Positions 12,324 through 24,733 of a stretch of DNA of 64,000 bases are shown here, piece by piece. The stretch covers positions 3,478,426 through 3,542,425 of the forward strand of contig JAUPFP010000015.1 in the NCBI GenBank assembly GCA_036925085.1, in the 5' to 3' direction. Under the pieces are notes generated by a model. It worked only from the letters and a program-made list of their open reading frames with translations. It searched no databases and was not told where the DNA came from. Numbering within the stretch: position 1 is the first letter of the stretch; each line of letters opens with the position of its first letter. The translations under genes were made by a program, and so were the position numbers. The DNA comes from Brachycybe producta (taxonomy: Eukaryota > Arthropoda > Diplopoda > Playtdesmida > Andrognathidae).

Positions 12324-12849
12324 TGTGACACGCCACGTTCTGGGTGTCTGGCTTATCAGGGGTTGTTCACAAACGTGCTGCATAATCTCTATGAAGAGAT
12401 CGATACTCGTATCGATCTCCCTTCTTTCCTCTCTTTCTCTTCAAATTGTTAGCCGCTCTCACGAGGTCGGATCGATGACGTCTGAACTGTCACAGCTGAT
12501 GGGTGAATTGACCAATCAGGCGATCGCTACGTCACAAAAGGGGCGTAGACGATCGCCATCGAATTGAGAGGCAAATTCAAATATCAGCTGTTCTTTCTCA
12601 GCTGATCATCAATCTGGACGCATCATCATTTTGGTGTTCCGGGAAAGGAACAGTCTAAGCCTTTTGAGGTTCTTTTTTATAAAGTGTCTTCGTAATTTGT
12701 TATGTCTTGTAAATATTTTATTAAAAGTTCGTTTCTACATTCTCTCCGGCTCCGTCTAAACTTTATTTAGGGACATAAAATCGAGTGAGCGTAGGTTCAG
12801 GTTCCCCACGAAGTAGGACCGCCCGGAAACAGAATCTCGGCGTGTTACA
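12324..12849 (+). mobile_element. Solo LTR of an LTR retrotransposon
   Basis: The 526-bp segment starts TGTGACACGCC and ends GGCGTGTTACA, short inverted ends of the TG...CA type that differ at one base. It is flanked on both sides by TTAA (12320-12323 and 12850-12853), a 4-bp target duplication as seen in many Ty3/gypsy elements. Its GC content is higher than its surroundings. A TATA-like TTTTTTATAAAG near 12670 and an ATTAAA near 12721 fit the promoter and polyadenylation signals of an LTR. There is no internal region, so it probably arose by recombination between the two LTRs. Because TTAA is short and palindromic, the duplication alone is weak; the ends are the stronger evidence. The open frame inside it (12325-12567) is not a gene. 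Confidence 0.75.
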
Positions 12850-13009
12850 TTAATATAATGTAAAAATTTTCGATTAAATTTTAACTTTTGTTTATTTAGC
12901 TTTTTTCTAAAAAAAAAAAATAAGTTTAATGTTACAGTTTTGTCAGGTGTTCCGTGATGCAGTGAGCAAAATGAAAAGTTTTGGAACAACAGAATACAAC
13001 AAAAGATAC

Positions 13010-13120
13010 AGATGATTAGCGATCACCCAAACCAATGCGATAGTGGGAATGTCGCGGGAAGGGACCTTCCTATTACCGCTCCGGCTCCCATGTCCTGCAT
13101 TGGTTTGGGTAACTAATCAT
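13010..13120. repeat. Short element with inverted ends
   Basis: ATGATTAG...ACCCAAACCAATGC on the left is inverted on the right as GCATTGGTTTGGGT...CTAATCAT. The loop of about 55 bases is GC-rich and imperfectly self-complementary. Confidence 0.6.
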
Positions 13121-16100
13121 AGCAGTTGCTAAGAAAGATATGAGAATTTTTAACGTTAAATTGAATGAGTTTAGAACAAGCTTAAAATAAGGATTTTATT
13201 AAGAATGGTGACTCCAAGTCTGAAGTCTATTTCTTATTAGCTTTAGTAGCTGGCTTCACTTAGGAAATAACATAATTTTTGAATACACACAATTTGGTGA
13301 AACAATTTTATCAAAATTGTACGTCACTCTTGTGTGTGTGGCTTCAAGTTTGGATATAATTCGTTATAGTGGAACGCGTTAATATAGTGGATTTTTGAGG
13401 ATTTGAATAGTGATATGCTCATAACTCGTGAAGGGAACGATACAACAGCTTGAAATAAGTTGCGTTAATCTAGAAATCGGCCATTGAATGTTCAGTGAAA
13501 ATGTCCATTTCCTTTGCGAGTTATAGCGTCTTCAGACATATATATACAAACTTTGAGAAATATAGTATATATAATAAGAATCCCAGTGAAAAATAAAAAT
13601 GAGTAATATTTTGAGGGAATATTCTCCAAAAATAAATTGCCGAAAATCTTAAAACACTATATAAAATGGGTATGTTATATTGATTCACCATTACAATTTT
13701 CTTATTTCAAACTATGGTTAGCTTTATCAAGAGATGAATTTATTATTTTGGCAAATTTATGACTGCATCATAATATAGCTGTGTAGAATTTAAATGGCGT
13801 TTAATCGAAGTTGAATGTTTTCTAAATGAGAGAGATGAGGTTTTTTGTTTGTTGACTTACTGTATGTCCGAATAAATTAGGAAAGAGATTTTGTTTACAT
13901 TGGAAACTGTTTTATAGTTGGGAGTCTTTTTTTTTTCAGTTATTGATTTTTTTTTTTTAATTCTTTTTGTAAACTCTGAAACGTAATTTTAAACTATTTT
14001 TGTGAGGTTTGTTGATGTATTTTACCAAGAAGCCTTTTAAATTTAAAACGGATAACGTTGTTTATTCTTGAGATGTTTTATGAAAATTTGATTTTGAAAT
14101 TTGAAAGTGCATTACAAACTAGAACGGTAGCTGCATCGTGTGATAGTATTTTTGTATTATATTTATTTGAAAGTAAACGTTTTTTTATATACAAAAAAAT
14201 GTTCTTTGGTTAAAATTGGGTCATTTAAGGCGGGTTTAAATCGTAAACATATCTGAAACCGATTATTCTGTTTTTCAGGTGTAAATTGAAGAGAAATTTG
14301 AATGAGTTTTAGAAACTAGAAGCTTAGCTCAATTACTTAAAGTAGAACTGGACTGGTCTGGACTATCGGGCATTGTCTCTGTTTGCTGCTTAGTTTAAGA
14401 GCATGTTTTTCCATTAGAGGGTCGATTTTATGTAATGTAGAATCGATTCTATCAAATTTTGACGGATCCTTGCATGAGCTGTCCAGAATCCGTTATAAGA
14501 GGGTAGATTAAATAACGTACTTTTCAAATACAAAATGCAGGGTTATGTAACTGTGGTAGAATGAGGGATGGATATTATATATTATGGGCAGTTCGTCGTT
14601 CACCATAATTCAAGAAGAATCCTTGAATGACCTGTCCAGGATCCGTTATGGAAGGGTACGTGAATAATGGTCATTTGAAATTGAAAATGTAGGGTTAGGC
14701 AGCCATGTGGGGATAATTACAGGCATGACGATGCAAACAAGTTGCCAAAGAATGTGTGTGCAACATAGCCGTGGACAGAAGTATAGATTTGGGGAAAACA
14801 GGTGGAAGAGGGTCTAGGGGTATGGCCGGACATGAGGGGCTGACAGGGCTCTAGCCTGGGAGCCGGGTATTGGGGGCCCAGTGTGGTTAATCGGCCAGCA
14901 AAGTGAGTTGAAGAGAAGACAAAAAGCAACTTTATGAAGTATTGACTTTTGTTTTGTCCATCTAACATTAATTATTTTATTAGGCCCATTACATTATCCT
15001 CTCATCATACCGACTTTTTGTTTCATCTTTGTGACTTATCGCCATTCATACTGTAACACCCAGTGAATCATGATCTCTCCGGAATGCTAGCCTGGGTGGT
15101 GCATGACTCATCTCTGTCTCTCTATATTTAGATTTTATCTGCAGAATTATACCTTTTGGACCATTGTCACTTGGACCTGGTTACACCTTGTAGGTGTACA
15201 CAGGTCCAAGCGTATAAAACAAGGATGTTTCGCTTTGCTCAGCTTGTACTACGTTGATCTTTATCCTCATCACAATATGGGCACGGGGACGCACCTTTGA
15301 TTTTAATGTTCATTCTTGTGTGTCTTAATGTTTCTGTACAAGAATGAATAGTGTTTACAATAAGAAACTGCATTGTCTTTATGTCTGGAAACTAACCCTT
15401 CTCTGAACAGGCTAGAGACACCATAGGGCAAGAAGACATACCTATGGAGCAAGTCTTGAAGCAAAACGATCAGAAATGGATGGTCGCCATCCTTCTGAGA
15501 AATTTCACCCCTACTCAAGAGGAGGACGTCTACAATCCATCACCATCTGTGTATTCAGGTACCTCCAATCTTCCTCATGTGGCTACCACACAATTGAGGG
15601 AAGAAACGAGCTACCAAAATAGAAGTGAAATCGTCAGCATGCTCACAATACTCTTATTTTGATACATTTAAAAAAATCGATCATTTTTTTTTTACTTAAA
15701 CTTATTTTATCCGAAATCCTGTAGAGCATCACGCTGCCCTTAACCTTAAGAGTCGGTATGGGGCTCGCCAAAAATCCTGGCCTGCGGCCCCGCTTTGTTT
15801 TGCTAGGGGTTGCTACCTAGGGGTGGTCAAATGGTAAATCTTCCACTAACAAATGCACTTTAGCATATGTTCATATTACGTCAATTAAAGTTAATTATAC
15901 ACAAGCTACATGTAGAAATGTGACTGTTGTGTTTCCATTTTTAAGACATTCTTATCTGTGGTTAGACTAAATGATTTTGTGTCCTCATGGAGTCAAAAAT
16001 GGAGTACTCTCACTATCCGCCATTCAATGATGCAGTTAACCACACTGTGTCAATGCAGTTAGTTAGTTATTGTTAAGACGGTTGCTGTTTGTAAATCACG

Positions 16101-16372
16101 AAGGTGCCTATCCGACTTACTATTAAATAACCCACATGTAGCACACTACTTGCAACGATTTATCATTGCCGCTCTACACTTATATTTTCTTGTTGCAAAC
16201 ATTATTGCGTCCATATGTTGCCCAATAGACGCATGTCCACACCATATTTATGCCCTTTCTCATTTCTCTTTAATTTTTTTGTTTTTCAAGTGCAGAATGT
16301 AATCAGAATTCGAAAACGGGTGTTTCGTGAACCATCTATACAGGATATGGGTATTGTATTGTTACGTGTTAA
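13121..16372. other. Gene-poor stretch with repeat debris
   Basis: Contents: partial copies of the CTAGAAGGG family near 14110-14340; a duplicated segment with the words GTCCAG...ATCCGTTAT at about 14465-14515 and 14621-14665; GC-rich islands at 14740-14930 and 15740-15830 that look like transposon fragments; and small hairpins at 15170-15215 and 15308-15350. A segment at 15411-15558 with good splice-like borders is discussed in the findings but is not called as a gene. Confidence 0.4.
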
Positions 16373-16682
16373 CAGGGGCATAGCTTGGGGCCCGCAAACC
16401 ATGCAACTGCAGGTGGTACAGGAGGGTTTGGGCACAATGTTGAGAGAGTTTTAATTAGTAAGGCAACCAGAAAAAATTCACTTTTATTAAAAGAAAACTT
16501 TGTTAGTTTTTGTAACGCTATACTAGAGGCTGGTTTCACCTTTCAATTATAACCTCTAACCTGGTTCTGTAACTGAAAAATGCAAATTTTTTGTTTAGTT
16601 CAGAATTTTTTTTAATAAATTTGGGGGGCGCGCGCACTGAAGACTTTTGCACCTCGGTGCCGAAATCCTATCTATTCCACTG
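16373..16682. mobile_element. Possible hAT-like fragment
   Basis: The left end CAGGGGCATAGC and the right end, read inverted as CAGTGGAATAGA, share a CAGNGG(C/A)ATAG pattern. The flanks share TGTTAA immediately outside each end (6 of 8 bases). The ends differ too much for certainty. No coding is seen. Confidence 0.4.
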
Positions 16683-17664
16683 ATTGTTAATATGGTATAT
16701 ATGTAGTCGTACATATTATATCCATATTTAAGAATGAAATATGAATTTTTTTTAACTGTTTGACATTTCTATTTTAAAAGGAAAGTGGACCGACATTATT
16801 CTTTTTTGTTTACAAGAGGCGAAGAAAATCATAACAATTGTAACTCTGGTTGTATTTTTCAACGAAATATTACTACGCTATAGATGGTGATGTATTCTCA
16901 TGAAATGTTTTTTTTTTTAAAAGTTGACGAGTAAAAAATATCAGAAAAAGGGCCATTGATTAGGGTTGGTGCTTGAAGAAAAAATCCCCTGAAATGTGAC
17001 CATCTGCAACTGGAAACTATATGTTTAAGACAATATCCTGGTTTAAAGTCTGTTTCAGACCGGACGATTAAATTGCTGGACACATGTATTGAGGGACTTA
17101 ACATCTTTGTCGGACATGGCGACTTGTATCAGGAAACTTATGGCCAGTGACGTTTGTGTCGAAATGACAGTATCCATTTTTTAGTTTTGCAATGAGTTTG
17201 CCGACAGGTGGTGATACGTATTTACGAATCCATTTGTATTTGCTTCTAGGTGCAGACTGAGGGATGTTTTCTTTTTGAAATGGGCAACACTCGTTGATGT
17301 CTAGCTGCCAGTACCACATTGAGTTTGTAAATATGGTAATTTGTCAAGAATTATCTCTTTTGTTACTTCGATTCCTAACATAGTTACGTTGCTTATTGTG
17401 ACGAGGCTGGCCCTTTAGCACCACCATTTTGTGATGGTGCTGGCTCTGAACCAGCCCCTGGTTTAACTGTGCGCAACATTCCAATAGTCCAGGTGACTTA
17501 CACCAAAAAGACCTTTCTGTTTTAGCTGGGGCTGAATGTGGCCCTCCTCACTCCTCGAGTAGGTACACAGTATCGACTCGGGAATCTTTGGTATAGATGC
17601 ATAACAGGCTTGACGATCCTAGTCCTGTTTAGCCTGGGTCTGAAGGTGCCAATCAGAGGGACTT
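16683..17664. other. Gene-free stretch
   Basis: AT-rich with moderate-complexity segments around 17100-17330 and 17400-17560. The open frames on the minus strand at 16898-17104 and 17098-17319 show no recognisable motif. Confidence 0.4.
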
Positions 17665-18799
17665 AAGCCTAGTATACACCGGGATTCTTTGTTGCGATAC
17701 ATTGTTGCGGGGCTGAATCTCGTCTGTTGCGATTCTGTCCCGCAACAATGTTGAAATGTTTCGGGGTTGAATCGTGTCAACTCAGATTCATGTTTTTTGA
17801 GTCCCATCGAAATGGGAAACATTTCAACATTGTTGCGGGACACAGAGCCGGCGCTACCGAGAGTGCAACTTGTGCATTTGCACAGGGCGGCAAATTTATA
17901 GGGCAGCAGGTTGTTAGATTTTTTTTTGCAAACAAATTTTTTTAATTGAGTAAAAGATTAGGTTTAACAGCAAACAATGTGAAATATTCAAAAGGTAATG
18001 CAAGGGTGTGAAACTACGTACTTTTGTCTTTATTTTTCAAAAAATCACGAAAATTGGGGCGTGTAATTTGCGAGAAAATGGCAAAAAAAACTTACCCGTG
18101 CAGCGATTTTTCCATAGAGTTCTATGTTAAGGTTTCGTCTGCTAACTTCTTAGGGGCCGTCTTTTAGCCTACTGCCACTAGAGGCGCTTATTGGACATAT
18201 GGCTCATTGTAATGAAATGTTTTATGGGGTGGCATTATAACAATTTGCACAGGGCGGCAAAATGGCTTGCACCGGCCCTGGTGGGACATTTCATGGTGTG
18301 AACGTCTTTTGAAACATGAACAAAGACTCAAAGGGCTCAGTTTGCTTTTAATTATAAAAGACGTCGTTAATAATTAAAAGCTATTGAGCCCTTTGAGTCT
18401 TTTTCAGTGGTCCACGTCGTTTTTTAAGTCTATAGAACTAGACTTAAAAAAATATGTGCACCATTGAAAATATTCTTAAACTAATTGAAAACCTTCTGTA
18501 TGAATTGTGTTTTAGGGAGTTATGGTCTTCTGACTACAAAGGAAAATAAAAGAAATGAAATTTAGAAATTCTGCCCCATCTTTCAATTTCAGGGTGTAGG
18601 CCCCGTGTAGGCCCATATTGCAAGGGCCACTTCCGCTGGTAATATTTACATGCTGAAAGCAAGAAAGAGGAAAAAACACTGAGTGTAGGTGTAGACATTG
18701 AACAATGTTGCGGGTCTGAATCGCGTCAGTTGCGAACATTGAATCGGAGCAGTCCCGCAACAATGTATCGCAACAAAGCATCCGGTGTATACTAGGCTT
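17665..18799. mobile_element. Non-autonomous DNA transposon with AAGCCTAG ends, itself interrupted
   Basis: The left end AAGCCTAGTATACACCGG is found inverted at the right end (CCGGTGTATACTAGGCTT). Inside each end lie matching TTGTTGCGATACATTGTTGC-type words, so the inverted arms extend for tens of bases. A separate hAT-type element (17843-18280) is inserted within it. The target duplication is not clear. No transposase coding is visible, so it depended on an element elsewhere. Confidence 0.7.
17843..18280. mobile_element. Nested hAT element with 8-bp target duplication
   Basis: Ends are CAGAGCCGGCGC (left) and GCACCGGCCCTG (right), inverted copies with two differences. The flanking 8-mers are GCGGGACA (17835-17842) and GTGGGACA (18281-18288), matching at seven of eight bases. 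CAG-starting ends and an 8-bp duplication are the hallmark of hAT transposons. The interior words GCACAGGGCGGCAAA recur inverted near both ends. 438 bp, no coding. Confidence 0.8.
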
Positions 18800-18923
18800 T
18801 AGAAGGTTTCTGAGGGCCTCTGTTGGTGCTGAAGTCGTACGCTAGTCTTTTTCTTGGTTATTTTCACTGTTGGAAAATTAACTCGCACAACAATCTATGA
18901 GGTATAAAAGTTCTCTTTTTATA

Positions 18924-19478
18924 TAACGCACCCCAAAAATGGGTTATATCTCGAGTTAAATTTGATGGATTCGCCTGAAATTTTCACCATAAACAGATCA
19001 TCTTTTATTACAAACTGTCTGTTAAACAAAATTTTTTTCTTAAAAAGGTAAAAATTAAAAAAATTAAAAACTGAAAAATGGCCGTTTCATAATTATAGAC
19101 GCACTAATGAACTTTTCACTTTAATTAATTATTGTGACAAAATAACATTTGGAACACAACAGTAACATTAAAATTTATGACTGTCCTGATGTTTTAGAAC
19201 TTAAAACATTGTTTTCGAACTTAAAACATTGTTTTCTACATATTGTAAACTACATTTATAAACATATATACAGAAATTCTGTCCAGAAGCAGCTAAAATG
19301 GAACTTTTCAGCTTTGATATTGCAGTATAATCATGGCAATCTGCTTAATAATCACGTAGGATGATGTCCCAAACGTTTTCTACAAGATTTAAGTCTGGGG
19401 ACACGCCGGCCATTTGAGAGTGGTGATATTTTGGTTCCGTAACCATTCCTTCATTAGGTTATTGGAGGAAACTGTGTT
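18924..19478 (-). mobile_element. Tc1/mariner-type transposon fragment
   Basis: The sequence matches the terminal part of the Tc1-like element at 40877-42994 (words CTCGAGTT, TTCTTAAAAAGGTAAAAATT, GACGCACTAATGAACTTTTC). On the minus strand, near 19370-19470, a broken reading frame contains KEWLRNQNITTL, then a tryptophan and proline-rich stretch. This resembles the region before the last acidic residue of Tc1-type DD34E/D transposases. Stops interrupt the frame, so it is a dead fragment. Confidence 0.7.
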
Positions 19479-21339
19479 TTCAAATTCCAATGTGATTTTT
19501 TAAAAATATTTTGAATCGGTAACTAACTTCTATTCAGACTCATTTTAGTTTAACATTATGACTTCAGACTAATTTTTGTTTTTTTGTAATTTTGTAAGAT
19601 TTTCTGGAATTAGTTGTAAATGTAATGTATTTGAAACCAGGGAAACTTGGGTTTCGATCAACTTTTAGTGGAATTGTCTGTTAATCAGAGTTTTGAGGTG
19701 CTGTTTTCATTTTGCAATTAGATTGAATAATTTTTGAAAACCCTATTTTCCAAAGTTTCTTTTTAGTAAGAATTTGATAGTTTCTACATATGATGTTGGT
19801 GACGTTCTCTTTTGAGTGGTAACATTATTTCTTGGTTTGTATGTATGTTGAGTGATGTCATAGTATGTTTTTTCCCCAACAACTGTATCATAATAAATAG
19901 TGCATATGATTGTACAAGAGCTGGAAATCGTACTGTTTGACATTAATATTTTTGCGTTTTCTTTTTTATTTTTAAGTTTTCAATAGCTGTTAAGCCCGAG
20001 ATGGAAATATTGGTTGTGTGCGTGTGTTGTGCTGGTTTGATTCATCTTACGTTGTAACCACATCTTATTTGGTTTGTATTATGAAATAACTCGAAAAGTA
20101 TGTTAAGAGGAAGTTGAAATTGTTGAACCTTTGTCGTTTTTATTTTCTAGTTTGGTGTTGGCTGAAGAAAAAAGCCGAAAATAATGTTGAGATGGCCATT
20201 TTGTTTTTCGTGAATGATTGATTGTCATGGATTGGGAGTGTTGGCGGTTTTGTTAGTTGGATGATCGTGGCTTGCTCTATTTCCTCAGCTTCAAGAGTAT
20301 GGAGAAGTTTTAACTTGATGTTTGATGACTATTTGTAGGTTTTGTTTTTGAAGTTGTTAGCTGTAATGGTTTTTTTGTTAAATCATTTGTTTCATTTTTA
20401 ATTTTACTGGCAATAATTTAATATTTAAATCAAATAATTTTAACTTGATTGATTAATGCAGTTAGTGTGGGAGTATTTATCCTTTTCCTATGTCTGCTTT
20501 ATTTTAATTAGGGTAAGTGTAGGGGGTTATGTTTGGGAATGATTGTGTTGTCATTTGTGATTGCTTTGTCGTACTCGTAAGTTGCATTGTGCCAAGGTGG
20601 TTTGAGGGTGTTGTTGCTTGGATGGTTGTGGTTACTTTTAGGGCATTAATTTTTGGGATATAGCTAGTATGTTTCTTGGATATTGCTGGGATAGTGTTTT
20701 GGGTAGGCCTACTGGCCTTACTTAGGTGATTTATTTTTGAAGTTATTGCTTGGAGAGTATTGTTTTTGAGTGGAAATTACTTGTAATGTATTGGGTTTAC
20801 TTGGATGGTTTGACTTTTTGGATGTTGCTGGAATGGGTTTACTGGTGTTTGTCTGCAACATTACTAACAAGACAAACAGATTTGTGAAGTTTTTGTTAAG
20901 GGCATTTGGGCATGTGGTGAGTGAGGAGAAACACTGCTTTACTTATATTTAACTTATTCACTCATGTGAATTAGTTTAAAATTAAATTGTGGAGAGATGT
21001 TTAGAATGTACACATTAAGCATGATTACTTTATGAATCCTAAAAATGGGTTTTGATTTGCTGAATGTTAAGTTACGAACAATGCTCAAATGGCATCTAAA
21101 GATACAGCCTTTGTGGTTCTTAAACTATATACTGGTGTGTATATATTAGGTACCAAAAATGGAAGTGGTATTCTTGTAAAATTTATAGAAATACACATTG
21201 TAAAATGTGATGGATGCAGGTATTTTGGTGAACTGTTTTTGCTGATTGTGATAATATAAATGGTATAATATAAATGGTAAATAAGCATGAAGGTTATTTG
21301 TGAACAGTTAATGGTTTTAAACTATATTGGTATATGCTG
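19479..21339. other. Strongly T/G-biased gene-free stretch
   Basis: The plus strand is very poor in C: 20341-20400 has T 36, A 11, G 10 and C 3. Open frames here are artefacts of that bias. No exon or bounded repeat was recognised. Confidence 0.5.
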
Positions 21340-21655
21340 AAATATGATTGTTATGCATTACTCTGAATTTTAGCTGTGATCCCATTATTTCACTGAGTTG
21401 TTGTTTGCTCATTGGGATAATTGTGGATTATTTAGATCAGGTAGGGTATGATTTGTGATGCATAATTTTGAATTTTAGCAGTGATCCTATTATTTCACTG
21501 AGTTGTTGTTTGCTCATTGGGATAATTCTGGATTACTTAGATCAGGTAGGGTATGATTGTGCTGCATTACTTTCAATTTTAGCTGTGATCTCATTATTTC
21601 ACTGAGTTGTTGTTTGCTCATTGGGATAATTCAAGATTACTTAGATCAGGTAGGA
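21340..21655. repeat. Three tandem copies of a repeat of about 105 bp
   Basis: The marker TTAGC(T/A)GTGATC occurs at about 21370, 21475 and 21579, each followed by TTATTTCACTGAGTTGTTG, a GCTCATTGGGATAATT word and TTAGATCAGGTAGG. The spacing is 104-105 bases with a few differences per copy. Non-coding. Confidence 0.9.
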
Positions 21656-22899
21656 AGAATTTACAGTTATTAAATATAAAAATTATACTTTGATAATGAA
21701 TTGAAGGTGGTCTGATGTAATTACTCAAATGGGTAAAAGTATAGCTAAAGTCAATTTTTACATGAATCTTACGATTGTCTAGGTTTAGCACCAGTTTTGG
21801 ATTTGATTCTTTAAGATCATGAACTGAAGGGATTAGCTTAAATTGACATGTTTATGTGAAATATGCCTTTTCTTGTACTTGATTAATACATTAACTGAAT
21901 TTCATTTTAAAAGAAATTTGTGATATTGGGTGAGCTTTTTAGTTTGGTGGTCTTTCTCAGATGTTTCTTTGATTGGAGAGATGTGTAATTTTTTATTGGG
22001 TGATCATTTTGGTGGGTTTATTGGAAGGGTGGTTCATTTTGGTGGTTTTCATTTGATGGTATAATTTTGTTTTTTTTATTTGATTGGGTTCTTTATTTTA
22101 ATTGTTGTGGTTATATTTTTTGTGTTTATATGCTGTATGTTTGTATATGCTGCAAAATTAGAATCATTTACAAGTGTTGTTTGTTAATGTGCTTTTGTTT
22201 GTTAATGTGCTTTTGTTTATGTGCTTTTGTTTGTTATTGTACTTCCTACTTAGTATTTGTAAAATAATCATGAACACCACATCATTTACATATACATGTG
22301 AATTAATTGATTTCAGAAAGATTACTTGTGGAAGTGGTTAGTTAATTTACTTTTCTTACAACATTTCTTACTTTGCTGTTAATTGATTGGGTTTTGAATG
22401 TTTTGTCACTTGCATGATTTAAAATATAAATTAATGCCAGTTTAATGAGAAATTGTTGCAAATGATTTAAAATGTTGTAAATGATTTAAATTGGTGTCAA
22501 TTGAATTTAAATTTGTCTGAACTAATGTAATAAGAATAAATTGCCTGATAATTTGTCATTTAAAGTGACTTGTAATTGATCTTATTGTAATTTATTACAT
22601 GCTTTGTTATATTTAAAGTTATTACTGAATATGCCTGTTTGATTGTTTTTTACTATTCACTATTTGTTTTTCAAAAAGTTGATATTTTTTGTATTGATTT
22701 TTTCCATGCATGTAATTACCAATTTTAGTAGTTATGTTTTCATTTTGTTAAAAATGTTTAATAAGATATACAGCATCATGGTGGTGGTGGCGGTATTTGT
22801 TGCAATAATATGGCAACATTGTATACCGTGCTGTGTTTAAGGTTCTCTAGAAATTTTAGGCCTAGCCTTCATATAAGGAGGCTTTTTTTCTATTATGAT
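21656..22899. other. T-rich gene-free stretch
   Basis: Contains a short tandem tract near 22180-22250 built on TGTGCTTTTGTTTGTTAA. Open frames are long strings of Phe, Val, Leu and Cys caused by T/G richness. I see no gene. Confidence 0.5.
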
Positions 22900-23071
22900 T
22901 ATTAGTCTTTTTCATTGTTTTATTATTGTTAGTCTTTTATTGTTTTATTATTGTTAGTTTTTTTAATGTTTTATTATTTAGTGTTTTTTATTGTTTTATT
23001 ATTGTGATGCCATATTTTATCAATTGCAGATACTTATGATGTGTAAATTTGTTATTTGGTTTGCAAACAAA

Positions 23072-23104
<33 letters not shown>
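23072..23104. repeat. (AGT)n microsatellite
   Basis: About eleven uninterrupted AGT triplets on the plus strand. Confidence 0.95.
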
Positions 23105-23599
23105 GGCAAAAGATTCTAGGTATTTGACCTGGACAGAAATTTAAGGGCCAAAGGAGGACATATCCAGGGGGGAGGGGGGAAGACAGAAGATGTATGGTAA
23201 TGCTATGTTTGTGTTAATTTTAGTTATGTTTTTATTAGTATTGTTAGCCTTTTTATTGTTAATCTTGTTTTTATTTTTATTGTTAGCATCTTTTTATTAT
23301 TGTCACTTTTGTGTGTTATTGTTAGTGTTTATTTATTGATAGTCTTTTGATTATTGTTAGTGTTTTTATTGTTAGTCTTTCTTTTTCTTGTTAATCTTTG
23401 TTATTGTTAGTCTTTTTCTTTTTATCTTTTTTGGATTGTTAGTCTTTTTATTCTTGTTAGTGTTGCTTTTTATTGTTAGTCTGTGTTATTGTTGGTGTTT
23501 TTACTACTTAGTCTTTATTATTGTTAGTGTTTAGGTTTTTATTAGTCTTTATTATTGTTAGTCTTCTTTGTATTATTGTTTGTCTTATTTATTTTATTA

Positions 23600-23751
23600 C
23601 TAGTGGGGTAACCTGTCATAAATGATGTGGGTAACTCGTCATACATGGCAGGACATTCTAGTTTGGCAAATGGTTTTAAGGCAAATGTGTGGGCTTACAT
23701 GTTTTGTCCTTGTTTGTACAGCATTATAGACAGACAGACTTAGGGTTAGTA

Positions 23752-23824
<73 letters not shown>
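23600..23824 (+). mobile_element. Interspersed element ending in a TA tract, copy 1
   Basis: It starts CTAGTGGGGTAACCTGTCAT, contains TTGTCCTTGTTTGTACAGC and CAGACAGACAGAC, then runs into a GT tract and a TA tract of about 50 bases. A second copy lies at 46968-47306 in the same orientation. A fixed 3' sequence followed by a variable simple-repeat tail suggests a retroposon (SINE or 3' end of a LINE), but I cannot name the family. Confidence 0.65.
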
Positions 23825-23828
<4 letters not shown>

Positions 23829-24020
23829 ATTGTTAGTCTTGTTCTTTGTATTAGTCGCCTTCATATTATCGGTAGTTATTTTATTACTGTTAGTCTATGT
23901 CAGTCTTCTTATTAATGTTAGTTGTTTATTACTATTAGACTTCATCTTAATGTTAGTCTATATTATTATTGTCTTCTTGTTAGTCTTTATGTTGCTGTTA
24001 GTCTTGTTAGTCAAATTGTG

Positions 24021-24733
24021 AAAAGGAAAAATTCAAAACTTGAGGGTTTGAGTGGAACACATGTTGTCTATGTTTCACAATAGATGGTGTGTTGCATTTC
24101 TGTTCTGAATATGTGTGCGTCACATGCAAATGGAAAAAGAAATCAGAATTTCTTTTGTAGCAGTGGTTTTCTTGTGTTTTTTGTTGTATGTTTGTGTGTG
24201 TGCGTGCATGACTTTAGGCTAGGCACCTATTGAGATGCATGTGAGGCGACAGCACCGCACGCACTTTTGGTGCATAAATTGGTAACAATGACGACACAGC
24301 ACAGCATGCTTTTGTAACGAACGAAAATTAATAGGACAGCACAGCATGCTCTTTTGTAATCAACGGAAATTAGTAGGATGGCACGAATTGGTAACACGAT
24401 GCTATGCAATGCTGCTTGCATCTGTTTACAGACACTTGGCACTGGTTGATGCAGTTTCTCGTGCCCCACATGTGACGTGTTTTATTCTACAGGTAATTTT
24501 AGGTGATTTCCACAAAAATGAGGTAACTGAGGTAATGCAAATCACGCTATGTGTGGGGCATGTTTGTGTTATGGCACTTGTCAGGTTGTTTTGCATGCAT
24601 CATACACATCCGAATATGCACCTAGTCTTATTGTCTTGGTATAATCATTGTTAGGGGGTCATAATACCATGCTGCTTGTATAAAGTTATACTTAAGTGTT
24701 GTACATGTAAATTATTTGATGGTGAGTCGAACA
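24021..24733. other. Stretch upstream of the tRNA-like array
   Basis: Two imperfect direct repeats of roughly 50 bases (word CAGCACAGCATGC, then TTTTGTAA) occur at about 24296-24380. The open frames over this region on both strands have no recognisable domain. Confidence 0.4.

Larger units (their letters stand above)
22900..24020. repeat. Degenerate tandem repeat based on TTATTGTTAGTCTT
   Basis: The word TTATTGTTAG, often followed by TCTTT, recurs dozens of times with variable spacing from about 22905 to 24005. It is interrupted by an AGT triplet tract and by an interspersed element at 23600-23824. The composition is extreme: 23401-23460 has T 40, G 8, A 7 and C 5. Non-coding. Confidence 0.8.
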
